A stretch of 64,000 bases of DNA from Prevotella sp. (lineage in GTDB: Bacteria; Bacteroidota; Bacteroidia; Bacteroidales; Bacteroidaceae): positions 1-64,000 of the forward strand of contig JAFZCU010000034.1 in the NCBI GenBank assembly GCA_017556145.1. Direction: 5' to 3'. The translations under genes were made by a program, and so were the position numbers. Each line of letters opens with the position of its first letter. Position 1 is the stretch's first letter. The notes beneath the pieces were generated by a model. It had not been told where the DNA came from. It was given only the letters and a program-made list of their open reading frames with translations, and ran no database searches. Shown in pieces: positions 20,057 to 29,499 of the stretch.

Positions 20057-21161
20057 ACTTGTGATTATTGGCTCATCACACCATAACACTTATAGCATGA
20101 TACGATGTTTTGGAGAAAGCGGTGTGCAGCCTGAAGTCATTTTATACGGAAAGAGTGACAGCTTTTTATTGCATTCAAGATTTGTAAAGGGTTGTTTTGT
20201 TGCGGACAATGCTGAAGATGCACTTGTTATGCTGAAGGACAATTATAAAGGGGCTGTTGTCATTGCTTGTACAGATGACATAGCTTCCCTAATGGATAAA
20301 GAATATGATAATTTAATTCAACATTTTAAATTCTTCAATTGTGGACGCAATGGTAGGCTTACGGAGTATATGAAAAAAACGAAGCAGATAGCTGCTGCTG
20401 AGCAGGCGGGACTAAGGGTTCCAATTACTATTGAAGCTTCATCAATGGACATTGATTTATCAAATATACCATATCCTTGTATATTAAGACCTCTTGAAAG
20501 CATCCATGGCGGGAAGAATATCCAAGTATGCTATTCTAAAAAAGACATACCGTCAGCATTAAACGCCTTTGACAATAACGTAAAACTGTTAGTTCAAGAA
20601 TTTGTTTTCAAAGATTATGAGATTGTGCTTGTTGGACTGTCAACTGCAGAAAGAATTATAATACCAGCATATATACATAAACTACGCGATACGAAAGGAG
20701 GGACAACTTACTCTTTGGTAAAGCCAATTGAAGATATTCCGGTTTCAGTGGTTAATTCTTGTAAGAAACTTGTTGCAGGGATGAGCTATAATGGACTGTT
20801 TGGCATTGAACTGATGTGTAAGGGAGATGATTATTATTTCGTTGAGATTAATCTTCGTAATGATGCAACTACTTATGCGGTTAATGTTGCGGGTTGTAAT
20901 CTACCGTTGGCTTTCTGGAAGAATTGTCATGGTGAGAACGCAGATGAGATTTTTACCTCTTCTATCCGGCAGATTTACTCAATAGTTGAATTCAATGACT
21001 TTGTATCAGTTTTAAAATGTAAGGTAGGCATAATAAAGTGGTTTAGGGAGTGTAAAGCTTCAGAATGCAAGTATTTTTATTCATCAGTTGATCCTGAACC
21101 ATACAAAATCAGAAGAAAAGAGTTTGTTAGTTTTCTTATGAAACGAATATTTAAATTCTGA
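20040..21161 (+). CDS. ATP-grasp ligase (second of two paralogues)
   Basis: 373 residues. LVIIGSSHHNTYSMIRCFGE at the N-terminus, LVQEFVFKDYEIVLVG in the core and FVEINLRNDATTYAVNVAG in the metal site match the preceding protein feature for feature, so the two arose by duplication. They may ligate two different amino acids or act one after the other. No membrane segment is seen. It is followed after two bases by a beta-propeller-type gene. Confidence 0.82.
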   Translation: MSDTDKLVIIGSSHHNTYSMIRCFGESGVQPEVILYGKSDSFLLHSRFVKGCFVADNAEDALVMLKDNYKGAVVIACTDDIASLMDKEYDNLIQHFKFFNCGRNGRLTEYMKKTKQIAAAEQAGLRVPITIEASSMDIDLSNIPYPCILRPLESIHGGKNIQVCYSKKDIPSALNAFDNNVKLLVQEFVFKDYEIVLVGLSTAERIIIPAYIHKLRDTKGGTTYSLVKPIEDIPVSVVNSCKKLVAGMSYNGLFGIELMCKGDDYYFVEINLRNDATTYAVNVAGCNLPLAFWKNCHGENADEIFTSSIRQIYSIVEFNDFVSVLKCKVGIIKWFRECKASECKYFYSSVDPEPYKIRRKEFVSFLMKRIFKF

Positions 21162-21163
21162 AT

Positions 21164-22009
21164 ATGAAAGCTTGGGCAATTATTAAAGAAACACTATTAC
21201 ACTATACTTGGGATTTGGCCTTTGGTTATTTTGATTCTTCTGTCGAAGATGATAGGATAAGTTATGGTCACCTTACCATTGTCAAAAACCCATACAACGA
21301 CAAATGGTTCGCAGATCCGTTCATTCTCTGCGAGAATGGCAATGAACTGCACCTTTTGGTGGAGGAATTTGACTTCGGTGTTAGGAGAGGGCGTATAGCT
21401 CATATCGTAATCGACAAGTCAAAGAACATAATAACGGGCTGCAAGATTATCCTGGAGGCCGTAAGCCATCTTTCTTTCCCTGCTATCTATGAGGTGGAGG
21501 GGAGTCTCTATGTGCATCCTGAGAATGCTGCATCTGGCAAAAGTATCATTTATGAATACGACCAGGAGAAAGATGCTCTTGTGAACCCCAGGATTATTAT
21601 TGATGAGCCGCTGACAGATGCAATAATTCACAAAGTAGGAGATATTTATGAGGTGGTTTCGACAAAGAACCCCAGCCCAAACGGGAACACGTTGAATTAC
21701 TACCGTTCTGAGTCTTTTTTTGGTCCATATACACATGTGGATACGGTTACATATCCTTCCAACACAGCGCGAATGGCCGGTGCATTCTTAGGTGCAGTCC
21801 GCCCGGCACAGAATTGCAACGGGGCTTACGGAAGGTCAGTGGTGTTCTATGAGGGCGACAAAGTGATTAAGGAGTTGAAACCTTGCGGAGTTAAGTACGC
21901 AGGATTGCACACTTTCAATACTCGCAACAACACCTTCGTTGTGGATCTGAAAAAGTATGATTTTGCCCTGTTTTACTATATTAAGGAAATTATAAAAAAC
22001 AGACGATGA
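21164..22009 (+). CDS. GINT1-N-like five-bladed propeller protein
   Basis: 281 residues. KWFADPFILCENGNELHLLVEEF is cut here to its key part: WFADPFI followed by LLVEEF, a signature of the glucosamine inositolphosphorylceramide transferase 1 N-terminal domain family, found in many bacterial surface-polysaccharide loci next to formyl- or glycosyltransferases. Later blades show SFPAIYEVEG and VVSTKNPSPN. The exact reaction is unknown; it probably binds or modifies a sugar. The stop overlaps the next start (ATGA). Confidence 0.7.
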   Translation: MKAWAIIKETLLHYTWDLAFGYFDSSVEDDRISYGHLTIVKNPYNDKWFADPFILCENGNELHLLVEEFDFGVRRGRIAHIVIDKSKNIITGCKIILEAVSHLSFPAIYEVEGSLYVHPENAASGKSIIYEYDQEKDALVNPRIIIDEPLTDAIIHKVGDIYEVVSTKNPSPNGNTLNYYRSESFFGPYTHVDTVTYPSNTARMAGAFLGAVRPAQNCNGAYGRSVVFYEGDKVIKELKPCGVKYAGLHTFNTRNNTFVVDLKKYDFALFYYIKEIIKNRR

Positions 22010-23094
22010 GAATCTTATATTTCATAGATACAATGCAATTTGGAGGTGCCGCAAAGAAAACCGCCATGATTGCAAACGAGTTGTCGCGTAAAGGGCACGA
22101 AGTGATCATCGTGACCGATATCAACTTGGATGTTGGTTTCGCTCTGGACGAATCAATACGCTTGCTACCCCTCTATGAAGAAAATAAGCAAGGCAACCGT
22201 GCAATGAAGATGCTTCGTAAGTTGAGGCGGGTAAGGAGCCTTGTAAAATCGAATTCCCCCGATATTGTCGTGAGTGTCTTGCCACATGTTTCCTTCTATG
22301 TCAAGATTGCGTTGACAGGTATGCGAGTTCCTGTCGTTTTCTCTGACGAGACCTCTTTTGCCCGTAATGACAGTATGTTTGTGCATTTCATCCGACATCG
22401 TTTCTATAATGTGGCCGATGCCGTGGTTGTGCTGACAGAGAATGATATCAAACTTTTAGGAACGAATATTCCAAAGAAAGTGGCCATCCATAATCCAGTT
22501 GCTTGCCCTGATTTTAATCAGGATTATGCTGTTAAGGAGAAAATTATTTTGGCTATAGGGGCGCTTAAAGAATGGGATATTAAGGGCTTTGATTTATTGT
22601 TCCAGGCTTTTCAGCCATTGGCTGAATCATTTCCTGACTGGAAGATTGTTATTGCAGGAGATGCAAAAGAACCATACATGACCAAAGTGCAAGCCATGAT
22701 TAATCACCTCAACCTTGATGGACGAGTGGAGTTGTTGGGGTATCAGTCGGATATTTTTAGTATAATGGCCAAAACATCTATCTATGCACTATCTTCCAGG
22801 ATTGAAGGTTTCTCGTTGTCGCTAGTAGAGGCGTTGTCGCAAGGATGTGCTTGTGTGGCATTTGAGAATTATGGCGTTATAAATGAGGTCACTTGTGGTG
22901 GGAAAGGTGTTTTGGTTGTGAAAGATGGTGATGTGAACGGATTCTCTAATCAGTTAAGATTGTTGATGGAATCTCTGAAAGAACGTAAGCGACTTGCTGA
23001 AGACGGAAAACCTGTGGTGTCAGCCTATAGTATGGATAAGATAGTCACTCAGTGGGAAGACCTGTTCTTCCGCTTATGTGGTGCTACATGTTAG
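22006..23094 (+). CDS. GT4 family glycosyltransferase
   Basis: 362 residues. MRILYFIDTMQFGGAAKK is the typical GT4 N-terminus with the glycine loop; VVSVLPHVSFYVKIAL, AIGALKEWDIKGFDLL and the C-terminal SSRIEGFSLSLVEALSQG (the E-x7-E element) complete the family. It acts on the cytosolic face on lipid-linked saccharide. Confidence 0.9.
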   Translation: MRILYFIDTMQFGGAAKKTAMIANELSRKGHEVIIVTDINLDVGFALDESIRLLPLYEENKQGNRAMKMLRKLRRVRSLVKSNSPDIVVSVLPHVSFYVKIALTGMRVPVVFSDETSFARNDSMFVHFIRHRFYNVADAVVVLTENDIKLLGTNIPKKVAIHNPVACPDFNQDYAVKEKIILAIGALKEWDIKGFDLLFQAFQPLAESFPDWKIVIAGDAKEPYMTKVQAMINHLNLDGRVELLGYQSDIFSIMAKTSIYALSSRIEGFSLSLVEALSQGCACVAFENYGVINEVTCGGKGVLVVKDGDVNGFSNQLRLLMESLKERKRLAEDGKPVVSAYSMDKIVTQWEDLFFRLCGATC

Positions 23095-23118
23095 TATAAG
23101 AAACAAACAAATAAACAG

Positions 23119-23727
23119 ATGAAATCACTTAAACAGAATTGCTTTCTTCGTGGATGTTATATGTTGCAAAAGATGTTCTTTACCAATAGCTTAATGAGGA
23201 GTGGTAGAAATATCAAGATTATACCTCCTATTTTTGTAGCAAACAAATCGAATGTTATAATTGGCGATAATGTAGGAATTGGTCCATACGCATATATTAC
23301 AGGAACGAACGCGAAATTAATCATTAAAGGAAATTGTTCAATTGCCGAACATTTTACAGTGCATACGGGAAACCATGCCCGTATTAAAGGTAAATTTGTA
23401 TCCGATATTACAGAAAAGGCGAAGCCAAAGGGTTATGATAAGGATGTAATAATTGAACAAGATGTTTGGGTCGGCTGTAATGTTACACTGCTATCAGGTG
23501 TGCATATCGGAAGAGGTGCAACTATTGCAGCTGGTGCAGTTGTTACAAAAGACGTCCCTCCCTACTGCACTGTAGGAGGAGTCCCCGCTAAAACACTCAA
23601 ACGCAATTTCTCAATAGATGAGATAATAGAGCATGAGCAGATACTCTATCCCGAAGAAGAAAGATATTCAAGAGAAGAATTGGAGAAAGTAATAGGCAGC
23701 TTAGGAGAATTAAATCAGAACACATGA
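23119..23727 (+). CDS. Hexapeptide-repeat acyltransferase
   Basis: 202 residues. Left-handed beta-helix repeats run from about residue 40 (NVIIGDNVGIGPYAYITG) to 160 (WVGCNVTLLSGVHIGRGA, then TIAAGAVVTKDVPPY), followed by a helical tail. It resembles WbbJ/NodL-type sugar O-acetyltransferases. A long Lys-rich loop separates two parts of the helix, as in that group. The next gene overlaps its stop (ATGA). Confidence 0.85.
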   Translation: MKSLKQNCFLRGCYMLQKMFFTNSLMRSGRNIKIIPPIFVANKSNVIIGDNVGIGPYAYITGTNAKLIIKGNCSIAEHFTVHTGNHARIKGKFVSDITEKAKPKGYDKDVIIEQDVWVGCNVTLLSGVHIGRGATIAAGAVVTKDVPPYCTVGGVPAKTLKRNFSIDEIIEHEQILYPEEERYSREELEKVIGSLGELNQNT

Positions 23728-24194
23728 AAATTGATGTCAAGAAATACAAAGGCAATTCTTTTGGCTATAAGTTTGCCGTATCGTTCAAGATAGCTCATGC
23801 TATTTATGAAAATAAGATACTGCGATTTGTATTTTATGCGATTTTGCTATTATATAGGTGGAGGTGCCGTTTTTATGGAATTCATATTTCACCAAAAACA
23901 AAGATAGGTGACAATCTGAGTATTTGGCACGGCACCGGCCTTATTGTGAATGAAAATACAATAATAGGTGATAATGTAACGCTCCGTCACAACACAACGA
24001 TTGGGAACGCTCATTCAGGTGGTCCTTCACCAATTATTGGTGATAATGTGAATGTTGGTGCCAACTGTGTTATCATAGGGGGAATAACAATTGGTGACAA
24101 TTCTATTATTGGCGCTGGAAGCGTTGTCATCAAAGATGTCCCTAGTAATACAGTGGTGGCAGGTAATCCGGCCAAAGTTATAAAGCAATTATAA
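23724..24194 (+). CDS. Serine acetyltransferase-like hexapeptide acyltransferase
   Basis: 156 residues. After about 60 residues with one hydrophobic segment (FVFYAILLLYRW) come hexapeptide repeats GIHISPKTKIGDNLSIWHG, NVTLRHNTTIGN and TIGDNSIIGAGSVV. The order and the HGTGLI..HNTTIG elements match CysE-like enzymes common in exopolysaccharide loci (EpsC, WcaB type). The acetyl acceptor is probably a capsule sugar rather than serine. Confidence 0.85.
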   Translation: MKIDVKKYKGNSFGYKFAVSFKIAHAIYENKILRFVFYAILLLYRWRCRFYGIHISPKTKIGDNLSIWHGTGLIVNENTIIGDNVTLRHNTTIGNAHSGGPSPIIGDNVNVGANCVIIGGITIGDNSIIGAGSVVIKDVPSNTVVAGNPAKVIKQL

Positions 24195-25288
24195 TGGAAA
24201 AGATATTATTAGCAGCCCCTGTTCTGGGTAAATCTGGCGGTATAGCCGTTTGGTCAAAAGCCTTCATGGCAAATTTCCCCAATGAAGAGTTTCAAATTGT
24301 GCCAGTCGACACAACGAAGCTTCTTAAAGGTTTTAACAAGTCATTTGTCAAAAGAGCTTATTATGGATTAAAACTGATGTTTGATGTGTTGAAACGTACA
24401 AAGAAAGCATTGGATGATAATCCAGAGATTAAGATTATGCACACTACGACCAGTGGAGACATCGGAACATTAAGAGATTACTATATGGTTAAGCTTTGCC
24501 ATAAACGGGGCGTGAAATGTATCATGCACTGCCGGTATGGTTGCATTCCAGAAGATTTTCGAGACAAGGGCTTTAAGGGTAAACTCCTTAGGAAAACCAT
24601 GCATTTATATGACAATGTTTGGGTGCTGGATTGCAGATCATTAAACGCTCTCAAGGAAGATGCGGTTATGAAAGATAAAGTATTTCTTACGCCCAATTCA
24701 ATTCCTGTTCCCTCCACGTGTGAATTAAAGCCTAAGGCATATAAGAGTGTAGCTTATATTGCACATTTGATTCCGACGAAAGGTTTATATGAACTTGTTG
24801 AGGCTGTGGCAAAAACAAATCATGCAATGGAGTTGCTTTTGATAGGACCTGGAGAAGAGAGTATAGTTAACAAAATAAAAACCCTTTCAGGTGACAAATA
24901 TGGCAAAAGTATTAAAGTTCTTGGAAGAATGCCGAATGAAGAGGCGATGAAGATATTGGAGAAGACAGATATTATGGCTTTACCTACTTATTATCCATGG
25001 GAAGGGTTCCCTATATCTATCCTTGAAGCTATGAGCAGAGGAAAACTAGTTTTGTCTTGTCCACGTGCGGCCATACCCGATATGTTGACTTCGATTGATG
25101 GGAGCAGGTGTGGGATTCTTGTGAAAGAAAAATCTTCTGAGGACATATTGGCTGCATTAGATTGGATAGTGAACAATAAGCCAGAGTGTGATGCGATGTG
25201 CCAGAAGGCTTATGAGAAAGTCAAGTCAGCCTATGACACGCCCATGGTGTATGAATTGTATCGTAAATTATATAGGAACCTCTTATAA
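24194..25288 (+). CDS. GT4 family glycosyltransferase
   Basis: 364 residues. LGKSGGIAVWSKAF near the N-terminus, VAYIAHLIPTKGLYELVEA at the start of the C-terminal domain and YPWEGFPISILEAMSRGK as the E-x7-E region identify a GT-B retaining transferase. It starts on the last base of the previous stop, and its own stop touches the next start, so it is tightly coupled. Confidence 0.9.
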   Translation: MEKILLAAPVLGKSGGIAVWSKAFMANFPNEEFQIVPVDTTKLLKGFNKSFVKRAYYGLKLMFDVLKRTKKALDDNPEIKIMHTTTSGDIGTLRDYYMVKLCHKRGVKCIMHCRYGCIPEDFRDKGFKGKLLRKTMHLYDNVWVLDCRSLNALKEDAVMKDKVFLTPNSIPVPSTCELKPKAYKSVAYIAHLIPTKGLYELVEAVAKTNHAMELLLIGPGEESIVNKIKTLSGDKYGKSIKVLGRMPNEEAMKILEKTDIMALPTYYPWEGFPISILEAMSRGKLVLSCPRAAIPDMLTSIDGSRCGILVKEKSSEDILAALDWIVNNKPECDAMCQKAYEKVKSAYDTPMVYELYRKLYRNLL

Positions 25289-26238
25289 TGGGATTAAGTG
25301 GTATTTATAACAGAATAGCGCTATCTTCGCCTCATGTAGAGGTGTTGTTACGCAAGCTTTACTGGAAGAACGTTAAGCATTTGGGCAAATTCAATCCTCA
25401 CAAGGTTGTTAAGACAAAAGCCCCAACAAAGCATGTGGATTTCAATCAGGTCCTTGGTTGGCTTCGCTGTAATGGTGTGGGCGAAGGTTCTCTCCTGGTG
25501 GTTCATTCCTCTTATTCAGCTCTTGAATGTACTGGACTCGAAGCCAAGCAAATCATAGAGGAATTGCTCGGTTTGGTAGGAGAAACTGGTACATTGGCTA
25601 TGCCTGCCATCCGTAAATACAAAGAAGAACCTCATGGTGCGGATATACTGACAACGAATACTGAAGATTTGATCTGCACGTATAATGTCAAGAAAACAAT
25701 AGTGCAGTCGGGAATGCTGCCTTTCACAATGCTGAGGCGCAAAGACAGTGCGGTGAGTCACCATCCTTTCAACCCACTTGTTGCAGTAGGCCCCCTTGCA
25801 AAACCAATGATGGAGCACAATCTTGATGGCGAAGCACCCTCGCCGCACGGGCCAAACTCATGCTGGAAGTTCTGTTACGACCACAATGCATTTGTGATTG
25901 GCTTGGGTGTTGGTCTGGATCATTATAATACCATCAGCCATGTGAATGAAGAGGCGTTTGGGAATTGGAAATGGTCTGAAGAAGAATGGTACAGAAAAAG
26001 AAAGTTCGTGGTCTTTGACGAGGAAGGCAACAAACAGAATGTGGTGGTGAAAGAGAGAAAACCTGAATGGGGGATGCTACGATTTGCCGAACTGCACGCC
26101 AACAAAGACAGAAATGAAAGTGGATTGATTAAACGCACCAAGATTGATGGTGAAATCATCGTTTGTCTGGAAAAAGCGAGAGAATATGTAGATTATTTAC
26201 AGGAAAACAATAAAAAGGGAAAGTATTATTATTTGTAA
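25288..26238 (+). CDS. AAC(3)-type N-acyltransferase
   Basis: 316 residues. LLVVHSSYSALECTG, ETGTLAMPAIRKYKEEP, SGMLPFTMLRRKDSAVSHHP and VIGLGVGLDHYNTISHVNE match the aminoglycoside 3-N-acetyltransferase family, members of which also occur in polysaccharide and antibiotic biosynthesis. The next genes encode an acyl carrier protein, a ketosynthase III and a ketoreductase, so here it most likely transfers an acyl group from the carrier protein to an amino sugar rather than giving drug resistance. That is inference. Confidence 0.85.
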   Translation: MGLSGIYNRIALSSPHVEVLLRKLYWKNVKHLGKFNPHKVVKTKAPTKHVDFNQVLGWLRCNGVGEGSLLVVHSSYSALECTGLEAKQIIEELLGLVGETGTLAMPAIRKYKEEPHGADILTTNTEDLICTYNVKKTIVQSGMLPFTMLRRKDSAVSHHPFNPLVAVGPLAKPMMEHNLDGEAPSPHGPNSCWKFCYDHNAFVIGLGVGLDHYNTISHVNEEAFGNWKWSEEEWYRKRKFVVFDEEGNKQNVVVKERKPEWGMLRFAELHANKDRNESGLIKRTKIDGEIIVCLEKAREYVDYLQENNKKGKYYYL

Positions 26239-26255
26239 CAAAAATTTGAATAAAC

Positions 26256-26471
26256 ATGGAAAAGTTCATTGAAAAATTTGCAGAAGCGCTTGAGCGCGAA
26301 GACGAAATCAAGATGGAAGACGAATTCCGCAACTATGACGAGTGGAGTTCCATCGCTTACCTGTCAGTCATTGCATTTATGGATGACGAGTACGACACCC
26401 AGATTGAGGAAGCCGATTTCAAGAAACTGAGAACCGTTCAGGATCTTTACGACGCTTGCACAAAGAAATAA
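26256..26471 (+). CDS. Acyl carrier protein
   Basis: 71 residues, acidic, with the four-helix pattern of a carrier protein and a second-helix start EWSSIAYLSVIAFMDDEY, where the serine would take the phosphopantetheine arm in place of the usual DSL motif. It ends TVQDLYDACTKK, as in many specialised carrier proteins. It is four bases upstream of the ketosynthase gene. It is a dedicated carrier for the capsule cassette, not the housekeeping one. Confidence 0.85.
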   Translation: MEKFIEKFAEALEREDEIKMEDEFRNYDEWSSIAYLSVIAFMDDEYDTQIEEADFKKLRTVQDLYDACTKK

Positions 26472-26474
26472 AGC

Positions 26475-27551
26475 ATGGCATACATACAGTACGAAGGCGT
26501 CGGCATCACCGCGATGTCGGCAGCCGTTCCCCATCGTGTAGTTAAAGGCAGGGAATATACCGAAGTGTTCTCTCAGGAAGAGGCCAACGAGATTGTTGAC
26601 AAGACAGGCATCGAGGAACGCAGGTTCGCTGATGAGGAAACCTGCTCCTCCGACCTGTGCTATGCTGCTGCGGAGAAACTGATAGCCGACAACGCTATCA
26701 ATAAGGAGGATATTGAACTGTTGGTGTTTATCTCGCAGACGCCTGATTATAGGATGCCTGCTACGTCGGTGACCTTGCAGCATCGATTGGGGCTGCCTAA
26801 CAACACCATTGCATTCGACATCAACCTTGGCTGTTCAGCTTTTATTTACGGCTTGTCGGTGGTGTATGGTATGATGGAGCGCAGCAACTTGAAGAAAGCG
26901 CTGCTGCTGGATGGCGAAACACGTTCCAAGGTGTATTCACCACGCGATCGTCGCAGTGCCTTCCTGTTTGGTGATGGTGGCGTGGCTGCGTTGATAGAGC
27001 GTGATCCGAAGTTCGGAACCAGCACGTTCTCACTCAATAGCGATGGCTCACGAGCCGACTTGATCATGATTCCTGCAGGAGGCTATCGTAAGATGAGTTC
27101 TGCGGAAACAGTGGTGGAGAAGGTGGTTGATGAGTTTGGTAATATGCGTAGTGAGGAGCAAGGCTATATGCGAGGTGGCGATGTGTTCAACTTCGTGATC
27201 CGTGAGATACCTCGTGACATCAAGAATACGCTGGCCAAGGTTGAAAAGACAGTGGATGACTTCGACTATATCGTGTTACATCAGGCCAACAACTTCATCA
27301 ACTCATACATTATGAAGAAGATGAAGATGGATGCAACGAAGATTCCTTCCACCATTGCCAAGTTCGGAAACACCTCATCGGTATCCGTACCGCTGACCAT
27401 TGTGAGCGAACTACGTGGTAAACTGGACGGACACAAAGATGTGCTTCTGAGTGCGTTTGGTGTTGGTATGACGTGGGCAACGGGTGTGGTAGCATTTGAA
27501 GATTGTAAAATTAGTGAAATAGTGGAGGTTGAACATGGAGCAGCCGTTTAA
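26475..27551 (+). CDS. 3-oxoacyl-ACP synthase III-like enzyme
   Basis: 358 residues. The catalytic triad is visible: Cys120 in INLGCSAFIYG, His in VLHQANNFI and Asn in FGNTSSVSVP. This is the FabH fold, which condenses an acyl-CoA starter with malonyl-ACP. With the neighbouring carrier protein and ketoreductase it could make a short 3-hydroxyacyl group such as 3-hydroxybutyryl. Its end overlaps the reductase gene by 17 bases. Confidence 0.9.
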   Translation: MAYIQYEGVGITAMSAAVPHRVVKGREYTEVFSQEEANEIVDKTGIEERRFADEETCSSDLCYAAAEKLIADNAINKEDIELLVFISQTPDYRMPATSVTLQHRLGLPNNTIAFDINLGCSAFIYGLSVVYGMMERSNLKKALLLDGETRSKVYSPRDRRSAFLFGDGGVAALIERDPKFGTSTFSLNSDGSRADLIMIPAGGYRKMSSAETVVEKVVDEFGNMRSEEQGYMRGGDVFNFVIREIPRDIKNTLAKVEKTVDDFDYIVLHQANNFINSYIMKKMKMDATKIPSTIAKFGNTSSVSVPLTIVSELRGKLDGHKDVLLSAFGVGMTWATGVVAFEDCKISEIVEVEHGAAV

Positions 27552-28299
27552 CCCATTCTCACTTGAAGGAAAGACGATATTGGTGACTGGTGCCTCTTCG
27601 GGCATCGGTCGCCAATGTGCCATTGATTGCTCCAAGATGGGAGCAAAGGTGGTGGCGATTGGCCGCAATCAGGAAAGATTAGATAGTGCTGTGGCTGAAA
27701 TGGAAGGCAAAGGAGTGAGTTACTCGTATGATTTGGCCAATCTGGATGGCATCAAGGATTTGATTGCCACCATTGTTGAAACGCATGGAAAACTTGATGG
27801 GTTTATACATGCAGCAGGCATTGAAATTACCAGTCCTGTGAAGCTGTCAAAGCCAGAGGAATATGAGTCACTCTTCAAAGTGAATTATATGAGCGCTTTT
27901 GAGATAGTCAAGAACCTCTGCGGTATCAAGACATTCAATAAAGGAGGATCGATAGTGATGATAAGCTCCATCTCAGGAGTGATTGCCCGTAAGGGACTTT
28001 CTGCCTACGCTGCCAGTAAGGGCGCTTTGATGAGTGCAGCCCGCGTAATGGCTTTGGAAATGGCTTCTCGTGAAATTAGGGTTAATACTGTCTCACCAGG
28101 AACAATTCTTACTCCAATGATGCAGAAGGCATTGGATGCCATGAAAGAGGAAGACAGGCAGAAAAGAGTTGAGGGATTCCCCCTTGGCTTAGGTCAAACG
28201 ACTGACATTTCAAATGCCTGCATCTATTTACTTAGTGATGCCAGTCGCTGGGTGACGGGGCAGAATCTGGTTGTTGATGGAGGATATACTATTCAATAA
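27535..28299 (+). CDS. Short-chain dehydrogenase, FabG-like ketoreductase
   Basis: 254 residues from the ATG at 27535. TGASSGIG lies at residues 18-25, followed by the catalytic Ser in MISSISG and Tyr/Lys in YAASK. RVNTVSPG and VTGQNLVVDGGYT are standard for the classical SDR family. It most likely reduces the 3-oxoacyl-ACP made by the preceding enzyme with NADPH. No dehydratase or enoyl reductase is present, so the product should stay hydroxylated. Confidence 0.9.
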   Translation: MEQPFNPFSLEGKTILVTGASSGIGRQCAIDCSKMGAKVVAIGRNQERLDSAVAEMEGKGVSYSYDLANLDGIKDLIATIVETHGKLDGFIHAAGIEITSPVKLSKPEEYESLFKVNYMSAFEIVKNLCGIKTFNKGGSIVMISSISGVIARKGLSAYAASKGALMSAARVMALEMASREIRVNTVSPGTILTPMMQKALDAMKEEDRQKRVEGFPLGLGQTTDISNACIYLLSDASRWVTGQNLVVDGGYTIQ

Positions 28300-28301
28300 C
28301 A

Positions 28302-29372
28302 ATGATAATTTCTTCTGTTTCTAACAACACGATACCACTTTGTTACCTACCTGATGGACGTTTGGCGTGCTATCAGCGTGGCAACATGGTTCTTTTCCAA
28401 GATGGAAAAAATACCGACCGTGTTCCCGTCTCTATAAGTGGGAAGGAAAGGCTTTTAGGATGGAGTAAGCTGGCTACACGTCTATTTCGTTTTGGATTTC
28501 GAGCAGCTGCAGCTGTTGATAACAGACATGTCGTTCTTTCTCGCGGGAACATACTCCATGAGTTAAATCTGATGAGTGGTGAGTTGAGTAAAGGATGGAA
28601 CAGTGGTGAAGGAATAAGGCCGCTTGTGCTTTCTGAAGTACAAGGGATTGAGGGTTTTAAAGACGGTATCTACTTTGGTGGATATCTCCATAATAACGAG
28701 AAAAAGCCTGTGAACATTTACCACAGGAAAGGCGTAGATGATTGGGAGGTTGCATTTACTTTTCCAGAAGGGGCAATCAATCATGTCCATAACATAATCG
28801 CTGATCCATATAGACAATGTGTATGGATTCTTACGGGCGATTTTGATGATGCTGCAGCGATCTGGAAAGCTACAGACGGGTATAAGAAGGTGGGGCGTGT
28901 TGCGTTTGGCGACCAGAAATGGCGGGGGTGTGTAGCTTTCGCAATTCCTGAGGGAATTCTTTATGCAACAGACTCACCGTATTCAAAGAATCATATCTAC
29001 TTGATGAAAGAAGATGGTTCGGTTGAAATAGTAGGCGACCTGTGTGGTTCTTGCATATATGGCTGCCAGTGGAAGGACAAATTTGTTTTCTCTTCGACTG
29101 TTGAAGCTGATGGGCGCGATGAATCTCTAAAGGAATTGTTGTTCAGCAAGAAGCGTGGTGAAGGCATTGAAGACAACTACGTGCGGCTTTATGTAGGTGA
29201 TTTAACCAATGGATTCCATGTCATATATAAAGAAAAGAAAGATTGGCTGCCTTTTATTTTCCAATTTGGTGCATTCAAATTTCCTGCTGGGGTAAATAAT
29301 GGGGATTCTCTTTATTTCCAACCCGTTGCAACTAGAGATAATGACATGAGTTTAATGGTATTAAAAGGTTAG
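28302..29372 (+). CDS. Beta-propeller-like protein of the capsule locus
   Basis: 356 residues with repeated beta-blade patterns (DGRLACYQRGNMVLF, NHVHNIIADPYRQCVW, PEGILYATDSPYSKNHIYL). No signal peptide or membrane segment. Proteins of this kind, of unknown activity, occur next to glycosyltransferases in Bacteroidota polysaccharide loci. It starts two bases after the reductase stop, so it belongs to the same operon. I do not recognise a catalytic motif. Confidence 0.7.
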   Translation: MIISSVSNNTIPLCYLPDGRLACYQRGNMVLFQDGKNTDRVPVSISGKERLLGWSKLATRLFRFGFRAAAAVDNRHVVLSRGNILHELNLMSGELSKGWNSGEGIRPLVLSEVQGIEGFKDGIYFGGYLHNNEKKPVNIYHRKGVDDWEVAFTFPEGAINHVHNIIADPYRQCVWILTGDFDDAAAIWKATDGYKKVGRVAFGDQKWRGCVAFAIPEGILYATDSPYSKNHIYLMKEDGSVEIVGDLCGSCIYGCQWKDKFVFSSTVEADGRDESLKELLFSKKRGEGIEDNYVRLYVGDLTNGFHVIYKEKKDWLPFIFQFGAFKFPAGVNNGDSLYFQPVATRDNDMSLMVLKG

Positions 29373-29499
29373 AGAACCAGGTGTTAATCTTAACGTTCGG
29401 AGGGAAGTTCATTGCGGGTAAGTTGTCAATTATGACGTATTGTACATAATTTATGGTTCATGATTAATGGTTAATGATTAAAAGTATTTAACTTTACAA

